A stretch of DNA of 17,039 nt, taken from assembly GCA_964442515.1 (NCBI GenBank), contig CAYUAC010000034.1:1-17039 (forward strand), written 5' to 3'. Below, piece after piece: positions 6,960-13,875 of this stretch. The notes under the pieces are model-generated. The model saw nothing but the letters and a program-made list of their open reading frames with translations. It ran no database searches and was not told the origin of the DNA. The stretch's first letter is position 1. Each line of letters opens with the position of its first letter. The position numbers were made by a program, and so were the translations under genes. This DNA comes from TCS-49 sp964442515 (GTDB lineage: Bacteria > Campylobacterota > Campylobacteria > Campylobacterales > Sulfurovaceae).

Positions 6960-8687
6960 TTGGAATACGTGATCGATTTTGTCAAACACGACGAAGTAGA
7001 CAAAAGTAAAATTTTTAAAGACCTTAACTGTACGGTCGAGCAGGCCCAGATCCTGCAGTATTTGACGCTGAAATATATAAGCGGCAACGAAGATGTCGTG
7101 GTTTTGGACATGCTGCAGGCGATGTATGATAAGGAGTATGAATACCTCAAAAAGATCGAAGTGGTCAAAAGCCTCATCGATCTTGGCTGGCTGGTCAAAG
7201 CAAACTTTTTGCAGGTCAAGGCAGAAGAAGCGACCAACCTGGAACTGCTCAATGCCAACATCAGCCTCTCTACGGCGTTTTTCAGGCTGCTTGAGGAAGG
7301 TTCATTAGAGACCGCGATGCCCGAGGTTAAAGCGTATACCGATCACTTGGAATATTTGCAGGATCAGTTTTACCGCGTGGAACTTTTGGTGCAGCTGACC
7401 AATCTGCGGGCCAATTACAGCGAGGATTCGCCCAATATCAACCGGCTCAAAAACAAGCTTTCGCTTTTGAAAAAACGTATCGGCGACCGGCTGGCCCAAA
7501 GCGAGGAAAAGATCATCGTCGAAGAGTTTTTTGCCAAAAACAAGCTGGATGAAAAAGAACAGGTGATCTTTTTGGCGCTGCTTCGAGAAGAGTACGCCGG
7601 CAGCGAGGGTAACCTGCGCGAAATGAATTCGCTTATCGAGATTGTCAGCTATGATGAGTATGAGCGGATTAAAAACAGAGCGCTGCTTGAAGACGGCGCC
7701 AAGCTTTTAGAACAGGGTCTGATCAATTACGATGAAATACTCAATCCCTTCGGCGGTATCAGCCGAAGCTTTTATATCGATGATGAAACGCTGCATGAAA
7801 TCATGCATCCCCAAAAGAAAAAGAAAGTAGGCAAGCTCAAACTCAACAGCCTCGTGGATAACCAGGAGATGTTTGAATATATCGAGCCAAAAACGACCAT
7901 CGATGACGTAGTACTGAACACCCAGACGCGAAAAACGCTGGAGACGATTTTAAAGCAGATGGATAAAGATGTGCACAGAAAGCTTAAAGAGTGGGGCATC
8001 AAGGAGAAAAAAACCGTTGATGCGCGCATCATCTTTTACGGCGCGCCGGGTACGGGTAAAACGATGACGGCGTATTCGCTGGCCAAATCGATGCGGCGGC
8101 CGGTGTTAAGCTTTGACTGTTCCAAAATTCTGGGGCAGTACGTGGGCGAAAGTGAAAAAAACGTGCGCGCGATCTTTGACAACTTTTATGATTTGAGCAA
8201 AAAAAGCAAGAGCGACCCGGTACTGCTGTTAAACGAAGCCGATCAGTTTTTAAGCGCCAGAGGCGGCGTGGGGCACTCAACCGATAAGATGTACAATCAG
8301 ATGCAAAACATCTTTTTGGAACAGATTGAAAAGTTTGAGGGCGTGTTGATTGCTACGACCAACCTGCTGCAAAATCTGGACAAAGCGTTTTCCAGACGCT
8401 TTAACTATAAGCTGGAGTTTAAAAAGCCAGGAACCAGACAGCGGGTGCAGCTGTGGCAGCTGATGCTGCCTGAAAACGCCGATTATGAAGACGGTTTTGC
8501 CATCGACACCCTGGCTTCGTACAACCTCACCGGCGGTCAGATCAACATGATCATTAAAAACACCGCTTACAGCGTGGCGATCAAAGATGAGTCGGTGTTT
8601 AAGATGGAAGATTTCAAAGAGCAGATCAAAAAAGAGCTTGGCAGCGAGTTTGAAAACGAAGCCGCGATGGGCTTTGGAGTAGATTAA
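6960..8687 (+). CDS. AAA-family ATPase with a long uncharacterised N-terminal region
   Basis: A 575-residue cytoplasmic protein. Residues 1-300 are mostly helical and charged and match no domain I recognise. Residues 310-560 form an AAA module: Walker A GAPGTGKT (361-368), Walker B VLLLNE (421-426), the second-region-of-homology motif IATTN (464-468) and arginine-finger-like SRRF (478-481). The usual Walker B Asp-Glu is Asn-Glu here (N425, E426), while the catalytic Glu is kept. The C-terminal small AAA domain continues with TGGQINMIIKN, as in FtsH/proteasomal-type AAA proteins. The start is TTG at 6960, preceded by AAGGAAA and 10 nt after nfo. The substrate is unknown; a chaperone, remodeller or unfoldase role is only inferred from the fold. 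Confidence 0.82.
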   Translation: MEYVIDFVKHDEVDKSKIFKDLNCTVEQAQILQYLTLKYISGNEDVVVLDMLQAMYDKEYEYLKKIEVVKSLIDLGWLVKANFLQVKAEEATNLELLNANISLSTAFFRLLEEGSLETAMPEVKAYTDHLEYLQDQFYRVELLVQLTNLRANYSEDSPNINRLKNKLSLLKKRIGDRLAQSEEKIIVEEFFAKNKLDEKEQVIFLALLREEYAGSEGNLREMNSLIEIVSYDEYERIKNRALLEDGAKLLEQGLINYDEILNPFGGISRSFYIDDETLHEIMHPQKKKKVGKLKLNSLVDNQEMFEYIEPKTTIDDVVLNTQTRKTLETILKQMDKDVHRKLKEWGIKEKKTVDARIIFYGAPGTGKTMTAYSLAKSMRRPVLSFDCSKILGQYVGESEKNVRAIFDNFYDLSKKSKSDPVLLLNEADQFLSARGGVGHSTDKMYNQMQNIFLEQIEKFEGVLIATTNLLQNLDKAFSRRFNYKLEFKKPGTRQRVQLWQLMLPENADYEDGFAIDTLASYNLTGGQINMIIKNTAYSVAIKDESVFKMEDFKEQIKKELGSEFENEAAMGFGVD

Positions 8688-8768
8688 TCTGCTGTTTTAT
8701 TGCCTTGAATCGGGCTGTTTTTAAGTTGAAACTTGTTATAAACCGATACTTTATATGTAAGGAGATCT

Positions 8769-9878
8769 ATGGCTAAAGTAAAGTATATGACCAAAGTCAA
8801 AAAGATTGATCAGCTAAGCCAGGAGAAAAAGGAAGCGCTGCAAGAGGTGGAAAAAAAGTTTGTTTTCCGCTCAAATGACTACTACAACTCGCTGATAAAC
8901 TGGGACGATCCCAAAGACCCGCTACGAAAGCTGGTCATCCCCGATGAGGAAGAACTCAGTACCTGGGGGGAGCTGGACGCCAGCGGTGAGCACGCATATA
9001 CAAAAGCCAAAGGCTTGGAACACAAGTACAAAGATACCGCGCTGATTCTGTTTAACAACGTGTGCGGGGCGTATTGCCGTTACTGTTTCAGAAAACGGCT
9101 GTTTATGAACGACAATGATGATACGGTACGTGATATGACCGGGGCGATCGAATATATCAAAGATCATCCCGAAATCACCAATGTACTCATAACAGGCGGC
9201 GACCCGCTGGTAGCTTCAACCAAAAAGATCCGTCCGCTGATTGAAAGCCTGCGCGCCATCGATCACGTCAAGATTATCCGTTTTGGAACGAAGATGACGG
9301 CGTTTAACCCTTACCGCTTTTTAGAAGATGAGTCGCTTATGGATATGATCAGGGAGTTTTCGCTGCCTGAGAAAAAGATCTATTTCATGAACCACTTTAG
9401 CCATCCAAACGAGTTAACACAGCCTGCGATCGAGGCAGTAAACAAGCTGCAGGAAGCCGGGGCGGTGTGTACCAACCAGACACCGATGCTTAAAGGGATC
9501 AACGATGATGTGGACGCGCTTCAGCAGATGTTTGAAACGCTCTCAAACATCGGTGTGCCGCCTTATTATATGTTCGGCGTGCGCCCGACTCTTGGCAACG
9601 AACCCTATACGCTGCCTATTGAAACCATCAGTGAAATCTTTGAAAAAGCCAGGGTTCAAACCAGCGGCTTAGCCGGCAGAGCGCGCTTTGTGATGAGCCA
9701 TAAAACCGGCAAGATCGAAGTGCTTGGCACCACGAAAGACAAGATTATGTTTCGCTACCACCGAGCGGCCAAAGATGAAGACCGGGGCAAGGTGATGATT
9801 TTTAAAAGAAACCCCCAGGCTACGTGGTTTGACGATTATACCGAGCTTCTTGAGGAGTATAAACTCTCACATGAATAG
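8769..9878 (+). CDS. KamA-family radical SAM aminomutase-like protein, substrate uncertain
   Basis: A 369-residue radical SAM protein of the lysine 2,3-aminomutase family, which uses a [4Fe-4S] cluster, SAM and PLP to shift an amino group. The cluster motif is C99-x3-C103-x2-C106 (CGAYCRYC), followed by the SAM-binding ITGGDPL (141-147) and the HFSHPNEL motif (209-216). A likely PLP lysine is K315 (or K312) in MSHKTGK. The two aspartates that hold the lysine side-chain amine in clostridial KamA (D293, D330) align by eye with R272 (VRPTLG) and S310 (VMSHK), so lysine is an unlikely substrate. It lacks the C-terminal extension of clostridial KamA (416 residues). EpmB (EF-P lysine aminomutase) is another relative. 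AAGGAG lies before the ATG at 8769; it seems to be a single-gene unit. Confidence 0.85.
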   Translation: MAKVKYMTKVKKIDQLSQEKKEALQEVEKKFVFRSNDYYNSLINWDDPKDPLRKLVIPDEEELSTWGELDASGEHAYTKAKGLEHKYKDTALILFNNVCGAYCRYCFRKRLFMNDNDDTVRDMTGAIEYIKDHPEITNVLITGGDPLVASTKKIRPLIESLRAIDHVKIIRFGTKMTAFNPYRFLEDESLMDMIREFSLPEKKIYFMNHFSHPNELTQPAIEAVNKLQEAGAVCTNQTPMLKGINDDVDALQQMFETLSNIGVPPYYMFGVRPTLGNEPYTLPIETISEIFEKARVQTSGLAGRARFVMSHKTGKIEVLGTTKDKIMFRYHRAAKDEDRGKVMIFKRNPQATWFDDYTELLEEYKLSHE

Positions 9879-9880
9879 CA

Positions 9881-9903
9881 AAGCGATAGTTACCGTATCG
9901 CTT
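9881..9903. terminator. Hairpin between convergent kamA-like and M48 genes
   Basis: AAGCGATA (9881-9888) pairs perfectly with TATCGCTT (9896-9903) around a 7-nt loop, in and around the 11-nt gap between two convergent genes. It could end transcription from both sides, although the following T-tracts are weak. The left arm begins 3 nt after the kamA-like stop, and the right arm lies in the last codons of the M48 gene. Confidence 0.4.
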
Positions 9904-10699
9904 GTTGATAATACTGATCAGCCTGCGGTATCAGCGCTTTAATATTTTCTATCCTGCTTTTTGGCAGCGGATGGGTGGAGAGAAACTCCAGCGTGCGGGT
10001 CTGGTTTTGTTTTTGCATATTTTCCCAAAAATCCAAAGCCGCCCGCGGGTCATAGCCGGCTTTGGCCATGATCATCAAGCCGATCGTATCGGCTTCGTTT
10101 TCCTGGGTTCTGCTGTGGCTGAGCATTCCAAGGCCCGAACCGATACCGTACGCGATATTGATCGCGCGCATCTTGGCAGGCGAGACCTCTTGGTTTGAAG
10201 CTGCTTTTATCGTAATAAATGCGCCGGCTTGGACCAAGATGGCGCTGCTGAAGCGCTCGGCTCCGTGCCTGGCGATAGCGTGGGCGATCTCATGGGCCAT
10301 CACCGTTGCAAGCTGCGCTTCGTTTTTGGCCGCTTTTTGTATGCCGGTGTAGACAAAAACCTTCCCTCCGGGCAGACAAAAAGCGTTGATAGTGTCAGCT
10401 TCGTTGATGGTGTGAAACTCCCATTCAAAAGGGGGAAGTCCGGCGTTTTTGACGTATCGGTCAGCTACGGCTGCTATCTGCTTTCCCGTTGTGCGCACCT
10501 GCTGTGCCATGGTGCTGTTTTGATCAAGTTTGTTTTTGTTTTCTTTGATAATCTTTGCAGAAGCGTCTTTGCCCATACTGATCTCCTGGGCCGGACTTAC
10601 GATGATAAACCTGTCCCTTTGTGTCAGGGGTGCTTTGCTGCATGAGGTTAAAAAGATCAGCGTTGCAAAAGCAACGAAAACAGCGCGTGTAAAAGCCAT
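9890..10699 (-). CDS. M48-family zinc metalloprotease, lipoprotein (LoiP/BepA type)
   Basis: A 269-residue envelope protease. A lipoprotein signal ends in FLTSC with C20 as the lipidated residue, so it should sit on the periplasmic face of a membrane. The catalytic HEIAH motif is H136-E137-xx-H140, and the third zinc ligand is probably E202 in QENEADTIGLMIMAKAGYD. STHP (241-244) near the C-terminus is typical of LoiP/YggG and BepA. The length and the absence of TPR repeats point to the LoiP kind rather than BepA. Such enzymes degrade or help fold outer-membrane proteins. AAAGGA precedes the ATG at 10699. The DUF1622 gene ends 9 nt upstream, so the two probably form an operon. Confidence 0.9.
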   Translation of the reverse strand: MAFTRAVFVAFATLIFLTSCSKAPLTQRDRFIIVSPAQEISMGKDASAKIIKENKNKLDQNSTMAQQVRTTGKQIAAVADRYVKNAGLPPFEWEFHTINEADTINAFCLPGGKVFVYTGIQKAAKNEAQLATVMAHEIAHAIARHGAERFSSAILVQAGAFITIKAASNQEVSPAKMRAINIAYGIGSGLGMLSHSRTQENEADTIGLMIMAKAGYDPRAALDFWENMQKQNQTRTLEFLSTHPLPKSRIENIKALIPQADQYYQQAIR

Positions 10700-10708
10700 G
10701 TGATTCCT

Positions 10709-11053
10709 TTATCTTTGTTCTTTTTCCCACGGCCAGCGGCCTTCGACTTCCAGGTGCAGCGTGATGCTTAAAAAGGTACGAAGCAGTATAATCAGTGCTA
10801 AAACGGCGACGTTTTCCAGGGAAGTATGAACGATGACGGTTCGGATGATATCACCGGCGATCAAAAACTCAAGACCCAGCATAATTGCTCTGCCAAGCTG
10901 TCTTCGGTAGGTTTTGTACGCGATCTCGTGTTCTACTTTGCGAAAGGTTTTGAGGTAAGTAAAGGTAGCGTAAAACGAGCCGATTACGACCACAAAAACC
11001 CCAAACGCTTCCAACCCTATACCGCAGGCTGCCAGTATCTGCATCAAATCCAT
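10709..11053 (-). CDS. DUF1622 family membrane protein
   Basis: A small inner-membrane protein of about 114 residues with three hydrophobic segments, roughly 8-34, 52-68 and 78-96. The family-typical ending is RTFLSITLHLEVEGRWPW, from which the DUF1622 assignment comes. Its function is unknown. Two adjacent ATG codons lie at 11056 and 11053. The Shine-Dalgarno AAAGGGG is only 2 nt from the first, so the second is the better start; a third ATG follows at 11044. It is divergent from typA and precedes the M48 lipoprotein gene by 9 nt on the same strand. Confidence 0.82.
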   Translation of the reverse strand: MDLMQILAACGIGLEAFGVFVVVIGSFYATFTYLKTFRKVEHEIAYKTYRRQLGRAIMLGLEFLIAGDIIRTVIVHTSLENVAVLALIILLRTFLSITLHLEVEGRWPWEKEQR

Positions 11054-11077
11054 CATTGCCCCTTTTTGCTTTTGTCA

Positions 11078-11086
11078 ATCATAGCA
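11078..11086 (-). promoter_or_regulatory. Candidate extended -10 promoter for DUF1622-M48
   Basis: On the minus strand TGCTATGAT (11086 down to 11078) fits an extended -10, with a predicted start near 11071 and a short leader carrying AAAGGGG. No -35 is seen. Confidence 0.4.
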
Positions 11087-11130
11087 AAATCCGGGCTAAA
11101 AAGAGATAAAAGTCAATAATCGTAAAATTT

Positions 11131-11139
11131 TGATATAAT
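11131..11139 (+). promoter_or_regulatory. Extended -10 promoter for typA
   Basis: TGATATAAT, a perfect extended -10, gives a start near 11146 and a leader of about 25 nt with AGGA ahead of the typA ATG. Confidence 0.55.
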
Positions 11140-11170
11140 CACCTAAAAATACACATGCATTAGGATACCA

Positions 11171-12955
11171 ATGAATAAAAAGAATATAGCCGTAATCGCT
11201 CACGTCGATCACGGTAAGACCACACTCGTTGACGAGTTGTTAAAGCAGTCAGGTACTTTTGACGAGCGCGCCGAAGTCGCTGACCGGATGATGGACAGCG
11301 ACGACATTGAAAAAGAAAGAGGGATTACGATTCTTTCTAAAAACACCGCGATCAACTACGGCGATCACAAGATCAACATCATCGATACGCCCGGGCACGC
11401 CGATTTTGGCGGCGAAGTCGAGCGGGTTTTAAAGATGGTGGATGGCGTATTGCTTTTAGTTGACGCCCAGGAAGGCGTTATGCCCCAGACCAAATTCGTG
11501 TTGAAAAAAGCGCTCAGCCTCGGGCTTTGCCCCATCGTGGTGGTCAACAAGGTTGATAAACCCGCAGCCGATCCCGAGCGCGTGGTCNNNNNNNNNNATG
11601 CCAACGACGATCAGCTGGATTTTCCCATCGTGTACGCTTCAGCGATCAATGGGTTTGCCGTCGATGAGGTGGGCGATGAAGAAAAGAATATGACCCCGCT
11701 TTTTAACATGATTTTAGACCACGTACCAAGCCCCACCGGCAGTGAAGAAAACCATACGCAGGCGCAGGTGTTTACGCTGGATTACGATAACTACGTCGGT
11801 CGTATCGGGGTAACGCGAATCTTTAACGGTTCTATCAAGAAAAACCAGGAAGTCTTGCTGGCCAAAGCTGACGGCGAAAAGGTTAAGGGCCGCGTTCGGA
11901 AGCTGATCGGGTTTTTAGGCCTTGAAAAGATCGAGATCGATGAAGCCGGCTGCGGCGATATCTGCGCGATCGCGGGCTTTGATGATATCGATGTGGGCGA
12001 TAGTCTGGTGGATAAAGACAATCCTATGCCACTTGATCCGCTGCACATTGAAGAACCAACGCTTTCAGTCGTTTTCAGCGCCAATGATTCGCCGCTTGCT
12101 GGGCTGGAAGGCAAGCACGTTACGTCCAATAAACTCAAAGACCGGCTGGAAAAAGAGATGGAGACCAATATCGCCATGACCTTTGAAACGCTGGAAGAGG
12201 GCGCGTTTAAAGTCTCCGGCCGCGGGGAGTTGCAGATTGCGATCCTGGCTGAAAATATGCGAAGAGAGGATTTTGAGTTTAATATTTCCCGTCCCGAAGT
12301 CGTTATCAAAGAAGTTGGCGGCGTGAAGATGGAGCCCTATGAACATCTCGTCATCGACGTTCCCGAAGAATACAGCGGCAGCGTGATTGAAAAACTGGGC
12401 AAAAGAAAAGCCAACATGCAGGGCATGACCACGATGCCTGACGGTACTCAAAGAGTGGAATTTGAAATCCCCGCACGCGGATTGATCGGCTTTCGAAGCG
12501 AATTTTTAACCGACAGTAAAGGCGAAGGGGTGATGAACCACTCCTTTTTGGAATACCGCGCGTTTGTCGGCGGTGTGGAAAGCAGAAGTAAAGGCGCTCT
12601 TGTTTCCAGAGAAAACGGCGATACCATCGCGTACTCGCTGTTTAACCTCCAAGATAGAGGCGTACTATTCGTGGGTGCTCAAACCAAAGTTTATCAGGGC
12701 ATGGTTATCGGCGAAAACGCCAGGGCGGGTGATCTTGAAGTCAATCCGCTCAAAGGTAAGCAGCTGACCAATATGCGCTCAGCGGGCAACGATGACGCGG
12801 TCAAACTCGTACCGCCTCAGGATATGAACTTAGAACGCGCGCTTGAGTGGATCGAAGATGACGAACTGGTCGAGGTTACGCCCAAAAATATCCGTATCCG
12901 CAAAAAAATCCTTGATCCCAATCAGCGCAAAAGAGCGCAGAAAAAGAATAAATAA
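11171..12955 (+). CDS. typA: TypA/BipA ribosome-associated GTPase (interrupted by an assembly gap)
   Basis: A translational GTPase related to EF-G that binds ribosomes and helps 50S assembly and stress or low-temperature growth. The G motifs are AHVDHGKTT (10-18), RGITI (50-54), DTPGHADFGGEVERV (72-86) and NKVDK (126-130). EF-G-like domains III and V and the BipA-specific C-terminal region (RGLIGFRSEFLTDSKGEG, KPKNIRIRKK-like ending) follow. Ten N at 11588-11597 replace part of the G domain just after PERVV. Family alignment expects about 11 residues there (DEVFDLFVALD-like), but the N run encodes only about four. The reading frame is nonetheless kept, so the gene is probably intact in the organism, at about 601 residues. 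It is followed 6 nt later by the J-domain gene. Confidence 0.96.
   Translation: MNKKNIAVIAHVDHGKTTLVDELLKQSGTFDERAEVADRMMDSDDIEKERGITILSKNTAINYGDHKINIIDTPGHADFGGEVERVLKMVDGVLLLVDAQEGVMPQTKFVLKKALSLGLCPIVVVNKVDKPAADPERVVXXXXANDDQLDFPIVYASAINGFAVDEVGDEEKNMTPLFNMILDHVPSPTGSEENHTQAQVFTLDYDNYVGRIGVTRIFNGSIKKNQEVLLAKADGEKVKGRVRKLIGFLGLEKIEIDEAGCGDICAIAGFDDIDVGDSLVDKDNPMPLDPLHIEEPTLSVVFSANDSPLAGLEGKHVTSNKLKDRLEKEMETNIAMTFETLEEGAFKVSGRGELQIAILAENMRREDFEFNISRPEVVIKEVGGVKMEPYEHLVIDVPEEYSGSVIEKLGKRKANMQGMTTMPDGTQRVEFEIPARGLIGFRSEFLTDSKGEGVMNHSFLEYRAFVGGVESRSKGALVSRENGDTIAYSLFNLQDRGVLFVGAQTKVYQGMVIGENARAGDLEVNPLKGKQLTNMRSAGNDDAVKLVPPQDMNLERALEWIEDDELVEVTPKNIRIRKKILDPNQRKRAQKKNK
11588..11597. other. Assembly gap (10 N)
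   Basis: Ten undetermined bases lie inside typA. The conserved sequence on both sides implies that about 31 nt are truly missing, so the gap length is a placeholder. Both 10 and 31 leave the same frame. Confidence 0.98.
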
Positions 12956-12961
12956 CCTCCC

Positions 12962-13240
12962 ATGGATTATGAGCAGCTGCAGTGGGCCGTGCAAAAGCTT
13001 GGCCTGCTCTCACGCAGTTCGCAAGCTGATCTGAAGCGCGAATACAAGCAGCTTTCAAAAAAGTACCATCCCGATCTGGGCGGCGACACCGAAGAGTTTG
13101 CCCAAATCAACAAAGCTTATCATATCGTCAAAGAGTATATGGACAATTTTCGTTTTGTATTTGATTATGAAGAGTTTCGCAGGCAGTATCCCCACCTTGG
13201 CGCGCCCGACTGGCTGGCGGGCAAGGGGGAGAAGAAGTAG
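12962..13240 (+). CDS. Small J-domain (DnaJ-like) protein
   Basis: A 92-residue protein that is almost entirely one J domain: helix II LKREYKQLSKKYHPD with HPD at 36-38, then GGDTEEFAQINKAYHIVKEYM as helix III. It lacks the G/F-rich, zinc-finger and C-terminal substrate domains of DnaJ. It probably acts as a specialised cochaperone that stimulates a DnaK-type Hsp70 and is not the general DnaJ. The C-terminal 30 residues (FVFDYEEFRRQYPHLGAPDWL) may recruit a client. The ATG lies 6 nt after the typA stop with no clear ribosome site, so it is probably translationally coupled to typA. It ends 1 nt before the convergent DUF3365 gene. Confidence 0.87.
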   Translation: MDYEQLQWAVQKLGLLSRSSQADLKREYKQLSKKYHPDLGGDTEEFAQINKAYHIVKEYMDNFRFVFDYEEFRRQYPHLGAPDWLAGKGEKK

Positions 13241-13241
13241 T

Positions 13242-13796
13242 TTACTTTTCGATCTCGGCTACGATCGCGCCTCTAAAATCGCCTTTGGCAAAGTTTCTGG
13301 CTTTGTCATGAGGAAAGCGCTTGTCGATTCGTGAAAGAATCTTATCATCTATCTTTGCCGTATCGCCGTGGCACTTGAGGCAGGGTTTGCCTACCGCTAA
13401 GGCTTTGTATACGTAGTATTTGTCTTCAGTTTCAACCGTTTGCATCACTTTTTTGGGATCGGCTCCGCCCTTTTCGATCTTGTAGCGCATAAGACGCATC
13501 ACTTCGATATCCTGGATGCTTGGCTCATTGGCCTGATTTCGGTATTTCAGCGCCGTTCTTCGCACCGTTACGTCTTCATCCAGTTTGGCATTGACCTCTT
13601 TGGTGATATCCTGGGCCTGTTTGGAACAGTACTCAATGGCTTTGATTCCGCTGGGGTCCTCTTTGAACTTGGCTTTCAGCTCGGTTTTGAGTGATTTGCC
13701 AAGCTGCTGCATACTTTCTTTTGCTTGCTGCATTACCGCGTCATTGGCAAAAAGTGTGGCACAGGCTAATGATAAAGTCAGTGTTATTTTCTTCAT
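13242..13796 (-). CDS. Secreted mono-haem c-type cytochrome with DUF3365 (Tll0287-like) domain
   Basis: A 184-residue periplasmic protein. The signal peptide MKKITLTLSLACATLFA is followed by a helical, DUF3365-like region and one haem-c motif, CLKCH at 139-143, so haem would be attached after export. Conserved-looking features are C57 in AIEYCSKQA, the TVRRTALKYRNQAN stretch (77-90) and the ending FAKGDFRGAIVAEIEK. Such domains occur in redox or signal-sensing proteins, but no electron donor or acceptor is evident. The ATG at 13796 is preceded by AAGGAG. An upstream in-frame ATG at 13823 would place that ribosome site inside the gene and add nine polar residues before the signal peptide, so it was not chosen. 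Confidence 0.82.
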   Translation of the reverse strand: MKKITLTLSLACATLFANDAVMQQAKESMQQLGKSLKTELKAKFKEDPSGIKAIEYCSKQAQDITKEVNAKLDEDVTVRRTALKYRNQANEPSIQDIEVMRLMRYKIEKGGADPKKVMQTVETEDKYYVYKALAVGKPCLKCHGDTAKIDDKILSRIDKRFPHDKARNFAKGDFRGAIVAEIEK

Positions 13797-13862
13797 AAGC
13801 TTTTCTCCTTTGTTTGTATTCATAGATTATGATACTAAAAAAACATTGCAAAGAGATTAAGA

Positions 13863-13868
13863 TACAAT
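13863..13868 (+). promoter_or_regulatory. Candidate -10 box for the nitrilase-family gene
   Basis: TACAAT ends 7 nt before the ATG at 13876, so transcription from it would start almost at the ATG. No Shine-Dalgarno precedes that ATG. The mRNA may therefore be leaderless, or another promoter may be used. Confidence 0.3.
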
Positions 13869-13875
13869 AACGGTC

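Noticed and set aside
8678..8720. AGATTAATCT palindrome after the AAA ATPase gene as a terminator
   Set aside because: The 10-bp palindrome has no loop and the following T-run is not adjacent, so it does not make a terminator hairpin.
11791..12309. A 172-codon minus-strand open frame inside typA
   Set aside because: The Ser- and Pro-rich translation is a typical shadow of a coding strand; typA is unambiguous on the plus strand.
13228..13252. Weak hairpin across the stops of the J-domain and DUF3365 genes
   Set aside because: About 7 A/T-rich pairs with one wobble and a 3-nt loop, entirely within coding ends. Too weak to call as a terminator.
13797..13823. The longer DUF3365 start at 13823
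   Set aside because: The extension contains the AAGGAG ribosome site itself and would put nine polar residues ahead of a standard MKK signal peptide.
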